Positions 1 through 6,056 of a stretch of DNA of 6,409 bases are shown one piece after another (within the stretch, counting starts at the first letter, position 1; every line of letters starts with the position of its first letter). The stretch comes from Chitinophagales bacterium (GTDB lineage: Bacteria > Bacteroidota > Bacteroidia > Chitinophagales > Chitinophagaceae). A program made the translations under genes and the position numbers. The stretch lies in NCBI GenBank assembly GCA_013297585.1, contig JAAFHG010000226.1, positions 1-6,409 on the forward strand. The letters run 5' to 3'. A model generated the notes under the pieces. The model searched no databases, was not told the origin of the DNA, and saw only the letters and a program-made list of their open reading frames with translations.

Positions 1-1440
1 GTAAATGGCGGTACTTTTATCAATGTATCAAATAATGCCAATTCATCAAATTTGGCATTAAATGTAGGTGCTAATATTATTAATGTACAGGTAACCGCAG
101 CAGACGGGATAACCGTTAAAACTTACAAACTTACTGTCACTAGAGCATTAAGTAACAATGCCAATTTAAGTAATATAACATTTAGTGTGGGCTTTTTAAA
201 TACTACTTTTTCAGGAAATATAGTAACCTACAGTGTACTACTGCAAAATAATACTACCAGCATCACCTTTACCCCTACACTTGGCGAAGCCAATGCTACC
301 ATGCAGTATAGAGTAGCTGGTGGCACATTTATAGCTATTTCAAACGGTGCGGCTTCGGCAGCTATACCTGTTAGTTTAGGAAGCAACATAGTTGATGTAC
401 TGGTAACGGCACAAGATGGCGTAACTACAAAAACGTATTCAATAAATGTTATAAGACCAAGTAACAATGCAGATTTAAGTAACTTAACTTTTAGTGCAGG
501 TAGTTTATCGCCTACATTTTCATCAAATATTACAGAATACGTAGTTACAACCATTATAAACTCTAGTTTAACTAATTTAACAGTTACACCAACTTTAAGC
601 GATACGAATGCTACTATTCAAGTTAGTACTTGGACGGGGATTTTAGGTGCAACTGAACAGAGGGGTTTAAATGGCGTAAGTGTATCTAGCGGTACAGCAT
701 CACCATCTTTTGGTTTATTGGGCAATAGTACCATCATAGAAGTAAGGGTAATAGCACAAGATGGAACTACTAGCAAAGTGTATAATATAAGAGTGGTAGG
801 TACAGTTAATAGTAATGCCAATTTAAGTGCCTTATCGTTAACAACTGGAACATTGTCTCCAGCGTTTTCAGCAAATACAACTGCTTACACTGCTAATGTT
901 CTAAGCTCTACGTCATCAGTTAGGGTAAATTTTACAAGTGTAGGATTTCCTGGTACCACACAAATACGACTTAGTGGTGGTGCATATACTTCCTTTTCAA
1001 CAACAGGCAGCGGACCTTCACAATCGCAACAAATTAATTTAGGTATTGGTAGCAATACAATTGAAATACTAGTTTTGGCACCAGATGGTGTTACTACAAA
1101 ACTGTATACAATTACAGTGTTTAGGCCAGGTACTGGTAATCCAGATTTAAGTAACCTTATCATTAGCAATGGAACACTATCTCCTTCATTTTCGGCAGGG
1201 ACAGTTACCTACACAGCATCCGTTGGAAATAATATTACTGGCATTACCATTACACCTACAAAAACAGATGCTAATACAACCATTCAAGTGGGTTTAAATA
1301 CCCCGACAGAAACAGTTGCTAGTGGTACTGCATCGTCAAGTTTACCTTTAGCAGTAGGTATCAATACCATTCAAGTAAGGGTTACTAATACTGGCGGATC
1401 ACCTTCTAAAACATACACTATTAGTGTGGAAAGAATAGGC
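1..1440 (+). repeat. Tandem cadherin-like beta-sandwich repeats within the large secreted protein
   Basis: These are protein-level tandem repeats with clear DNA similarity at the junctions. A partial unit occupies 1-150, and complete units begin at about 151, 460, 808 and 1138, spanning 103, 116, 110 and 101 codons. Each starts with a form of 'NNANLSN/NPDLSN', then 'L.P.FS..T..Y', and ends with 'G.N.I.V.V.A.DG.T.K.Y.I.V'. The first 41 nt of the units at 151 and 460 match at 34 positions. The pattern fits the Pfam-type 'cadherin-like beta sandwich' family common in bacterial surface proteins. The unit at 460 is longest, with an insertion around 628-690. More units probably lie upstream of the window. 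Confidence 0.85.
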
Positions 1441-3378
1441 GATGCCCCTACTATTACTTCATTTACACCAGTTGCCGCAAAGCCTGGTGATGTAGTTACG
1501 ATAAATGGTACTAACTTTAGAAGTGCTCAACCAAATGATAATATTGTATACTTTGGTGCTACCAAAGCAACTATTAATGCTGTAACGCCTACACAACTAA
1601 CGGTTGTTGTACCTCATGGCGCATTGCATGCGCCAATATCTTACATTAACACAAATGCAGCCGTATCGGCAACAAGTACAAAAAGCTTTAACCCCATTTA
1701 TGCGCCAGCAAAAAATACTATTACTGCTACAGATTTTGGGGAAAGGCAAAACTTTTCGTTAGGAACAACGCCAAAAGCAGTAGCATTTGGTGATATTGAT
1801 GGAGACGGAAAAGCAGATATGATAACTACTGATCATGAATATCCCTTATTTTCTGGTCGTTACGAAAACAATGTTTCCATTTTCTTAAATACTTCCAATA
1901 GCGGCATGGTGAGTTTTGCACCAAGGGTAAGGGTTACTTTTAACCAACCAGGATTAAATGTAAAAGTGGCTGATATTGATGGTGATGGTAAATTAGATTT
2001 AATTGTACAAGGAAGTATTTCAGGGCAGAATAATAATATGGCAGTGTATCGAAATAGCTCAACAATAGGTAATGTAAGTTTTAGTCTAGTTTCATACATT
2101 GGTATTGCTAATAAATTTCCGGTTAATATTGCTATAGCTGATATTGATGGTGATGGGCTTCAAGATATTGTTGCAGGTCATAATATAGGTTTTAACTTTT
2201 CTGTACTGAGAAATACGTCTGCGGCTGGCACTATTACTTTTGCACCAGCCGAATCTTTTCCAGTAAACTTTAATTCAGGAAATGTGAGTGTAGCCGATTT
2301 TGATGGCGACGGAAAAATAGATGTTTTAACTTCCGATTATTCTATTTGCAGAAATACATCTACGCCTGGAAAAATTAGTTTTGCTACGTTTAAAAACATT
2401 TTCGATGCTATTTGCAATAGCATTAAAGCTACCGATATTGATGGTGACGGTAAAGTAGATGTTATTGGCGAAAGTTCTGGTGGATTTTTTGTGTTAAGAA
2501 ATAATTCAAATATTGGCATCATAAACTTTGAAAGAAGACTAGCATATACACCAATTGTGGCCGGTACAACAAGGTCTATTGAAGTAGCTGATATAAATGG
2601 TGATAATAAGCCAGATTTACTATTAACAAGTTTTACTAACCGTGGCGTTAATAATATTTCAATTTATCAAAACACCTCAACGCCTAATATTATTCATTTT
2701 GCTGCGCAAATAAACATTGCTACAGGCGCAGCACCAGTTGCAATAGCAGCTTGTGATTTAGATGGTGATGCCAAGCCTGATATTGCATCTGTAAACCAAG
2801 ACAATAACAATGTTTCAGTATTTAGAAATTTAGATATTGTATTACCAATTGTTTTAAAAGATTTTACCGTTAAAAAAGATAATACTATAGCGCTGCTAGA
2901 ATGGGTGAGCACAGAAGAAACAAACGCTAAACAATACGAAATTGAGAAAAGTTACAACGGTACTGCATTTACACAAATAGGTATTGTTGCTATTAAAGGT
3001 TATGCAAGCAGTTACACATTTACCAATGCCTTACCTACAAATACAATTCAGCCTACTACCATTTACTACAGATTAAAACTAGTGAATACCGATGGTACAT
3101 ATAGTTATAGCGCTGTAAAAACAATACAACTACTGCCTAATAAAACAGCGGTAAGTCTGTATCCTAACCCTGTAAAAGATAGATTGAATATTGTGGTAAA
3201 TAATGCATTTGCTATAAAAGTGTATAACAGCAATGGCAAAATAGTATATCAGCAATCTGTAAATAGCAATAGCACAAGTTACTCATTAAGCACAAGCAAT
3301 TTTGCAAATGGTACGTACTTTATTCAAATACATACCAAAAGCGGTGAAGTGATTAATGAAATATTTATGAAAAATTAG
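1..3378 (+). CDS. Large T9SS-secreted modular protein (cadherin-like repeats, IPT/TIG, FG-GAP propeller, sorting tail), 5' partial
   Basis: The frame is open from the first base, so the true start and signal peptide lie upstream; the ATG at 52 is internal to a repeat. Visible domains in order: a partial then four complete cadherin-like beta-sandwich repeats (1-1440), each opening with an N-A/P-D/N-L-S motif and closing with a D-G-x-T-x-K-x-Y-x-I strand; an IPT/TIG immunoglobulin-like domain (about 1441-1700, core GDVVTINGTNF); seven FG-GAP/VCBS repeats carrying DxDGDxxxD-type motifs (1792-2781); a fibronectin III-like domain (about 2836-3140, with EIEKSYNG and YYRLKLVNTDG); and a T9SS type A sorting domain (about 3151-3375, with LYPNPVKDRLN and a final FMKN). 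By family knowledge the tail sends the protein across the outer membrane through T9SS, usually to the cell surface, where it is cleaved. Adhesion or glycan binding is likely but inferred; no catalytic domain is visible. The stop TAG is at 3376-3378 and a terminator follows. Confidence 0.93.
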   Translation, partial: VNGGTFINVSNNANSSNLALNVGANIINVQVTAADGITVKTYKLTVTRALSNNANLSNITFSVGFLNTTFSGNIVTYSVLLQNNTTSITFTPTLGEANATMQYRVAGGTFIAISNGAASAAIPVSLGSNIVDVLVTAQDGVTTKTYSINVIRPSNNADLSNLTFSAGSLSPTFSSNITEYVVTTIINSSLTNLTVTPTLSDTNATIQVSTWTGILGATEQRGLNGVSVSSGTASPSFGLLGNSTIIEVRVIAQDGTTSKVYNIRVVGTVNSNANLSALSLTTGTLSPAFSANTTAYTANVLSSTSSVRVNFTSVGFPGTTQIRLSGGAYTSFSTTGSGPSQSQQINLGIGSNTIEILVLAPDGVTTKLYTITVFRPGTGNPDLSNLIISNGTLSPSFSAGTVTYTASVGNNITGITITPTKTDANTTIQVGLNTPTETVASGTASSSLPLAVGINTIQVRVTNTGGSPSKTYTISVERIGDAPTITSFTPVAAKPGDVVTINGTNFRSAQPNDNIVYFGATKATINAVTPTQLTVVVPHGALHAPISYINTNAAVSATSTKSFNPIYAPAKNTITATDFGERQNFSLGTTPKAVAFGDIDGDGKADMITTDHEYPLFSGRYENNVSIFLNTSNSGMVSFAPRVRVTFNQPGLNVKVADIDGDGKLDLIVQGSISGQNNNMAVYRNSSTIGNVSFSLVSYIGIANKFPVNIAIADIDGDGLQDIVAGHNIGFNFSVLRNTSAAGTITFAPAESFPVNFNSGNVSVADFDGDGKIDVLTSDYSICRNTSTPGKISFATFKNIFDAICNSIKATDIDGDGKVDVIGESSGGFFVLRNNSNIGIINFERRLAYTPIVAGTTRSIEVADINGDNKPDLLLTSFTNRGVNNISIYQNTSTPNIIHFAAQINIATGAAPVAIAACDLDGDAKPDIASVNQDNNNVSVFRNLDIVLPIVLKDFTVKKDNTIALLEWVSTEETNAKQYEIEKSYNGTAFTQIGIVAIKGYASSYTFTNALPTNTIQPTTIYYRLKLVNTDGTYSYSAVKTIQLLPNKTAVSLYPNPVKDRLNIVVNNAFAIKVYNSNGKIVYQQSVNSNSTSYSLSTSNFANGTYFIQIHTKSGEVINEIFMKN
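1792..2781 (+). repeat. Seven FG-GAP/VCBS calcium-binding repeats (probable beta-propeller)
   Basis: Seven copies of an acidic loop begin at 1792, 1972, 2140, 2296, 2434, 2590 and 2755, each with a hydrophobic strand before it (VAFGD, VKVAD, IAIAD, VSVAD, IKATD, IEVAD, IAACD). Spacing is 60, 56, 52, 46, 52 and 55 codons, which fits one propeller blade per repeat. The first five keep the full DIDGDG or DFDGDG loop; the sixth reads DINGDN and the seventh DLDGDA. Blades carry a repeated '.RNTS..G.I.F' strand. By family knowledge such repeats bind calcium and form integrin-like propellers; seven copies match a seven-bladed fold, which is my inference. Confidence 0.85.
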
Positions 3379-3410
3379 TTTTCAATAGCATCGTATTTTC
3401 CTTTACCCAC

Positions 3411-3448
3411 ACAAAGCCTTTTGCGATAATTATGGCAAAGGGTTTTGT
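3411..3448 (+). terminator. Hairpin terminator after the large secreted-protein gene
   Basis: Left arm 3411-3424 (acaaagccttttgc) pairs with right arm 3435-3448 (gcaaagggttttgt) over 14 bp, with two G-T wobble pairs and no mismatches, around a 10-nt loop. It starts 32 bp after the stop codon at 3376-3378. The T-rich stretch sits mostly inside the right arm, so the classic U-tract is weak, but position and stem length support a factor-independent terminator. Confidence 0.72.
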
Positions 3449-3494
3449 TATATAATTACTTAAGCAAAGTAAAATAATTTAATTTTATTTTTTA

Positions 3495-3517
3495 GGATTA
3501 GGTATTACGTTCACAAA
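3495..3517 (+). repeat. Left terminal inverted repeat of the IS
   Basis: The end begins GGATTAGGTA at 3495-3504, matching the inverted right end except at the third base (A against G). Similarity continues weakly to about 3517. It lies 84 bp before the transposase start. Confidence 0.6.
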
Positions 3518-3578
3518 TATTGGTGTACAATTGGATAGTGCTAATTATTTCAGCATTTTTGTCTAAAATGGTTAGCTT

Positions 3579-4481
3579 GTGTTTGAAGGTACAAATGCAA
3601 TTGATTTTGGTAAACAGTTTAAAACAAATGAAGACTGTTACAGATACCTAATAAAGATCAAGTGGGGCAATCGTTATCAGTGCAGTAGATGTGGTTGTAA
3701 AGAAAGTTATAAAGGTCGAACCTATTATTACAGCACATGTAGTTCATGTGGGTATGATGAAAGTGCAGCAGCAAATACTATATTCCATGGAATCAAGATG
3801 CCAATTTTAAAGGCATTTTACATGTTTTTTCGATTAAGTACAAAGAAAAAAGGGATGTCTACAATTGAACTGTGTACAGAAGTGGGCGTTAAACAAAAAA
3901 CGGCTTGGTTATTTAAAAGAAAGGTACAGGCAGCCATGAAAAAGGATGGCAACGATAAATTGAATGGAAATGTTGAAGTTGATGAAACCCTTATTGGGGG
4001 CTATTCTACGGACAAAGGAAGGAGTACTAAAACCAAAGACCCTTTATTTATTGCAGTTGAAATATTAGCAGATGGAAGAACAGGAAATATTGCATTACAG
4101 CAAATAGAAAACTTTAAAGCGGATGAGTTGAAGTATGCAATAAAAGATAACATTTCGGAAGAAGCTCAAATTAAAACCGATGCATTCCACTCTTATAAGA
4201 AAATAGCAAAAGGGATGGAAAATATCAGTATTGAATACTCAAATAAAGGAAGTGCAATGGAACAATTACACAAACAAATCATGTAGTTTAAAAACTGGCC
4301 GAGAGGCACTCATCACAAATGTGCTAGTGAGTATCTGTTTGCTTATACTGACGAGTATCAATATCGTTTTAACAGGCGAAATATGCGTAAATTGTTATTT
4401 AATGATGTAATTATAAGGATGATGAACCCAATTCCACATTCTTATAGTTACCTGAAAATGTTTTGCGTTTATTCTACCTAA
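3579..4481 (+). pseudogene. IS1595-family transposase, interrupted by an in-frame TAG stop
   Basis: The frame opens at GTG 3579 (stop TAG in frame at 3573). It reads 235 residues to TAG 4284-4286 and then continues in the same frame for 64 codons to TAA 4479-4481, about 300 codons in all, the normal family size. Visible parts: an N-terminal zinc ribbon with C35-x2-C38 and C54-x2-C57; a helix-turn-helix-like stretch near 94-116 (STIELCTEVGVKQKTAW); D135 in VEVDETLIGG and D201 in IKTDAFHSYK, the first two acidic residues of the DDE-like catalytic core; and, after the stop, FKNW.RGTHHKC and DEYQYRFNRRN, the conserved family C-terminus. The stop sits exactly between LHKQIM and FKNW, where relatives would carry a sense codon such as CAG (from memory of the family). 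The truncated product lacks the C-terminal core and is probably inactive. An ATG at 3568 is out of frame, so the original start may also be damaged. Confidence 0.87.
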
Positions 4482-4484
4482 CCC
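4462..4484 (-). repeat. Right terminal inverted repeat of the IS
   Basis: Read on the minus strand from 4484 it begins GGGTTAGGTA, pairing with the left end. The natural stop codon of the transposase frame (TAA, 4479-4481) lies inside this repeat, a compact arrangement typical of small insertion sequences. Confidence 0.6.
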
Positions 4485-4509
4485 TATTAAATTTTTAAAA
4501 ATATCCACC

Positions 4510-5121
4510 ATGAAGTTGACAATAATAATTTCTTGTTTAGTTTCTTTACAAGGTTTATCTCAAACAAGTTGTGACACTTTACTAAGAAAATATGACGATT
4601 TCTCAAATAAATCAAGAAACCATTCTTTTACATTTACTGTAAATGAGTCGATGATATATTTTATAAAATCGCCAATTATTGATACTTTGCTTAAACTAAA
4701 AACACCTGATTTTTTAATTCAGGATACTTCCTTACCAAATAACAATAATAGTACAACATCAAACCTAAATAGCTATAAAACAACTACTGATAAGGCAAAT
4801 TCTCTCTTCTTAAATAAAGACTACAAATCAGCAATTCAGTTATTTGAGAAAGCATTTAAAGAAAATAATGGTCTTGGTCAAGTAATCCATAGATATAGAG
4901 CTGCATGTTGTTATGCGTTAATAGGTGATTCCAATAACGCTTTTATACAACTAGAAAAGCTTTCTACTAAAGGGCGTTATTATAACTTAAAGGAAATTGA
5001 ATCGGAAAAGGCTTTTCTTTCTCTAAAGAAAGACGATCGTTGGAAAACTATTATTCAAAATGTTGGGAACAATGCTACAAATAGAATTGCTGAATTAAAT
5101 TCAACAATTAATAACAATTAA
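4510..5121 (+). CDS. Secreted small TPR-containing protein of unknown function
   Basis: This is a 203-residue protein with an N-terminal signal peptide (hydrophobic IIISCLVSLQG, probable cleavage after LSQ at residue 18), so it is likely periplasmic or secreted. C21 is not in a good lipobox. Residues 21-90 are non-repetitive and Ser/Asn/Thr-rich near 73-90. Residues 92-120 form a clear tetratricopeptide repeat (ANSLFLNKDYKSAIQLFEKAF), and 126-154 look like a second (RYRAACCYALIGDSNNAFIQLEKL). The segment with F169 and DDRW (175-178) resembles the closing helix often seen after TPRs in Bacteroidota proteins. TPRs mediate protein contacts; no catalytic motif is visible, so the role is unknown. 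The start ATG has an A-rich upstream region without a Shine-Dalgarno site and lies 25 bp past the IS, so any native promoter may have been displaced. A terminator follows the stop. Confidence 0.8.
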   Translation: MKLTIIISCLVSLQGLSQTSCDTLLRKYDDFSNKSRNHSFTFTVNESMIYFIKSPIIDTLLKLKTPDFLIQDTSLPNNNNSTTSNLNSYKTTTDKANSLFLNKDYKSAIQLFEKAFKENNGLGQVIHRYRAACCYALIGDSNNAFIQLEKLSTKGRYYNLKEIESEKAFLSLKKDDRWKTIIQNVGNNATNRIAELNSTINNN

Positions 5122-5145
5122 CTTTCGAAATTATTAATTAAGTCC

Positions 5146-5183
5146 AAAAGCGATCGTAGTGTAACACTAAGATCGCTTTTTTT
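5146..5183 (+). terminator. Compound hairpin terminator after the TPR protein gene
   Basis: A perfect 10-bp stem (aaaagcgatc at 5146-5155 with gatcgctttt at 5171-5180) continues inward, after one G/A mismatch, into a further 5-bp stem (tagtg 5157-5161 with cacta 5165-5169) closed by a 3-nt loop. The run of T continues to 5183. It starts 24 bp after the stop codon. The A-run on the 5' side means it could also work on the opposite strand. Confidence 0.88.
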
Positions 5184-5216
5184 ATGAGAGATAGATAAAA
5201 TAACATTAGCAATTTC

Positions 5217-5241
5217 TTGAGCTATTAGTTTGCTAATTTTG
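5217..5241 (+). promoter_or_regulatory. Candidate Bacteroidota-type promoter for the MORN-like gene
   Basis: TAATTTTG at 5234-5241 matches the TAnnTTTG -7 consensus known from Bacteroidota. A TTG at 5217-5219 could be the -33 element, but the 14-bp gap is shorter than usual, so that half is weak. Transcription would start near 5247, leaving a leader of about 17 nt before ATG 5264 and excluding the upstream TTG start at 5243. Confidence 0.35.
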
Positions 5242-5263
5242 ATTGACTAAAAAGACAATCATT

Positions 5264-5935
5264 ATGCATTGGTTAATAGCACCGTTATTATTAGTTAGTT
5301 TGCAAGGTATGGCACAGTGTAAAACTTATCGTTTAACATCCACAGGCGATACCATTAACTGCACCGATATGAAAAATGCGAAGCAAGGCAGATGGAAAAT
5401 ACGCATAGAAAGCCTGCGTGGCGAGCTTGGCTACGAGGAAGAAGGTATTTTCAAAAACAACCAAAAAGAAGGCTCTTGGCGCTTGTATAGCTTAGAAGGC
5501 GATTTTATAGGGCTTGAAAACTACCGTTGGGGCTTTAAAGATGGCATTTGTAGATATTATACCATTGCTGGCCTTGAACGTGAAGAAAGCTGGCGCGCCA
5601 TTAATCCAGAAAAACCATACGACACAATAGATGTACCTGATGTAGTAGATGAATACAAAATAATACGCAGGGTAATAAAACGTGAAGGTGATGCCTATAA
5701 AAATGGTGTTTGGAAATATTATAGACCGGGTTCTTTATCGCTAGTAAAAACAGAAACTTATGATATGGACAAACTGGTAGTACCAAAGGTGGAAGGCGCT
5801 GCACCAACGGCAGTAGCTAAAACAGATACTACCAAAAAAGCACCTGAGAAATTAAAGACCAAAGAGATATTAGAATTTGAGAAAAAGAACTCTGGCAAAA
5901 AAGCCTTTAAAGTAAGAGATGGTAGAACGGGGTAA
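5264..5935 (+). CDS. Secreted MORN/YwqK-like repeat protein
   Basis: From ATG 5264 the protein is 223 residues. It begins with a hydrophobic signal peptide (LIAPLLLVSLQG, cleavage likely after MAQ at residue 18) and is predicted to be exported. The body holds MORN-like or YwqK-like repeats of the 'G.W..Y...G' type: about 40-59 (KQGRWKIR), 61-80 (KNNQKEGSWRLYSLEG), 87-105 (FKDGICRYYTIAG) and 142-169 (YKNGVWKYYRPG). The C-terminal 50 residues are Lys/Ala/Thr-rich and probably disordered. Such proteins are common in Bacteroidota; their function is mostly unknown, and the 'antitoxin' name sometimes given to the family is not supported here. Start choice: an in-frame TTG at 5243, directly after a TGA at 5240-5242, would add MTKKTII and a lysine-bearing n-region. 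I prefer the ATG for its A-rich leader and the promoter-like element just upstream. By eye it is less AT-rich than the TPR gene before it. Confidence 0.82.
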   Translation: MHWLIAPLLLVSLQGMAQCKTYRLTSTGDTINCTDMKNAKQGRWKIRIESLRGELGYEEEGIFKNNQKEGSWRLYSLEGDFIGLENYRWGFKDGICRYYTIAGLEREESWRAINPEKPYDTIDVPDVVDEYKIIRRVIKREGDAYKNGVWKYYRPGSLSLVKTETYDMDKLVVPKVEGAAPTAVAKTDTTKKAPEKLKTKEILEFEKKNSGKKAFKVRDGRTG

Positions 5936-5986
5936 AGAAATTTGGGATTTGAAATTTATAGTTTGAAATTATATGTGCGAAGAAAT

Positions 5987-6020
5987 AAAAACGGTGCAGC
6001 TATCTGGCTGCACCGTTTTT
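5987..6020. terminator. Bidirectional terminator between convergent genes
   Basis: A perfect 14-bp inverted repeat (aaaaacggtgcagc at 5987-6000, gctgcaccgttttt at 6007-6020) encloses a 6-nt loop. It has a T-run at the 3' end on both strands, so it can stop transcription of the plus-strand MORN-like gene ending at 5935 and the minus-strand peptidase gene ending at 6057. Confidence 0.93.
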
Positions 6021-6056
6021 ACCATTTAATCACAAAAATTATTTCAATCACAAATC

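Larger units (their letters stand above)
3495..4484 (+). mobile_element. IS1595-family insertion sequence, about 990 bp, degenerate
   Basis: The ends are inferred from imperfect terminal inverted repeats. The left end reads GGATTAGGTA from 3495, and the right end, read inward on the minus strand from 4484, is GGGTTAGGTA. Nine of ten bases match, with weaker similarity (A....C.CAAA) to about base 23. Between them lies a single transposase gene of IS1595 type carrying a premature TAG. The element could extend by two bases each side (TA at 3493-3494 and 4485-4486). In that case the adjoining 8-mers ttattttt (3485-3492) and ttaaattt (4487-4494) match at 6 of 8 positions, as a decayed target duplication might, but such AT-rich sequence could match by chance. 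Length of about 1 kb and one ORF fit the family. Confidence 0.8.

Noticed and set aside
228..1169. Long open frames on the minus strand opposite the cadherin-like repeats
   Set aside because: They mirror the repeat-rich plus-strand gene, have no recognisable domains, and recur only because the plus strand is repetitive.
1617..1635. Hairpin with 8-bp arms (tggcgcat / atgcgcca) and a 3-nt loop
   Set aside because: It lies inside the IPT domain coding sequence, is in frame with ordinary codons (GALHAP), has no T-run, and is short enough to arise by chance.
1860..2912. Three further minus-strand open frames opposite the FG-GAP region
   Set aside because: The recurring PSPSIS-type stretches are the antisense of the repeated DGDGK codons; they are shadows, not genes.
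3449..3494. AT-rich tract as an origin or regulatory RNA
   Set aside because: It shows only low-complexity A/T sequence, with no repeated boxes, no stable fold and no clear promoter.
4284..4286. TAG as a recoded sense codon or programmed readthrough site
   Set aside because: Other genes in the window use TAG as a normal stop (3376-3378 and, on the minus strand, 6057-6059). A decayed transposon copy is the simpler explanation.
5601..5807. Minus-strand open frame of 68 codons inside the MORN-like gene
   Set aside because: It is fully contained in a well-supported gene, has no domain and no initiation context.
5264..5935. MORN-like gene plus neighbour as a toxin-antitoxin pair, suggested by the YwqK family name
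   Set aside because: The protein has a signal peptide, no toxin-like partner is adjacent, and a strong terminator separates it from the upstream gene.
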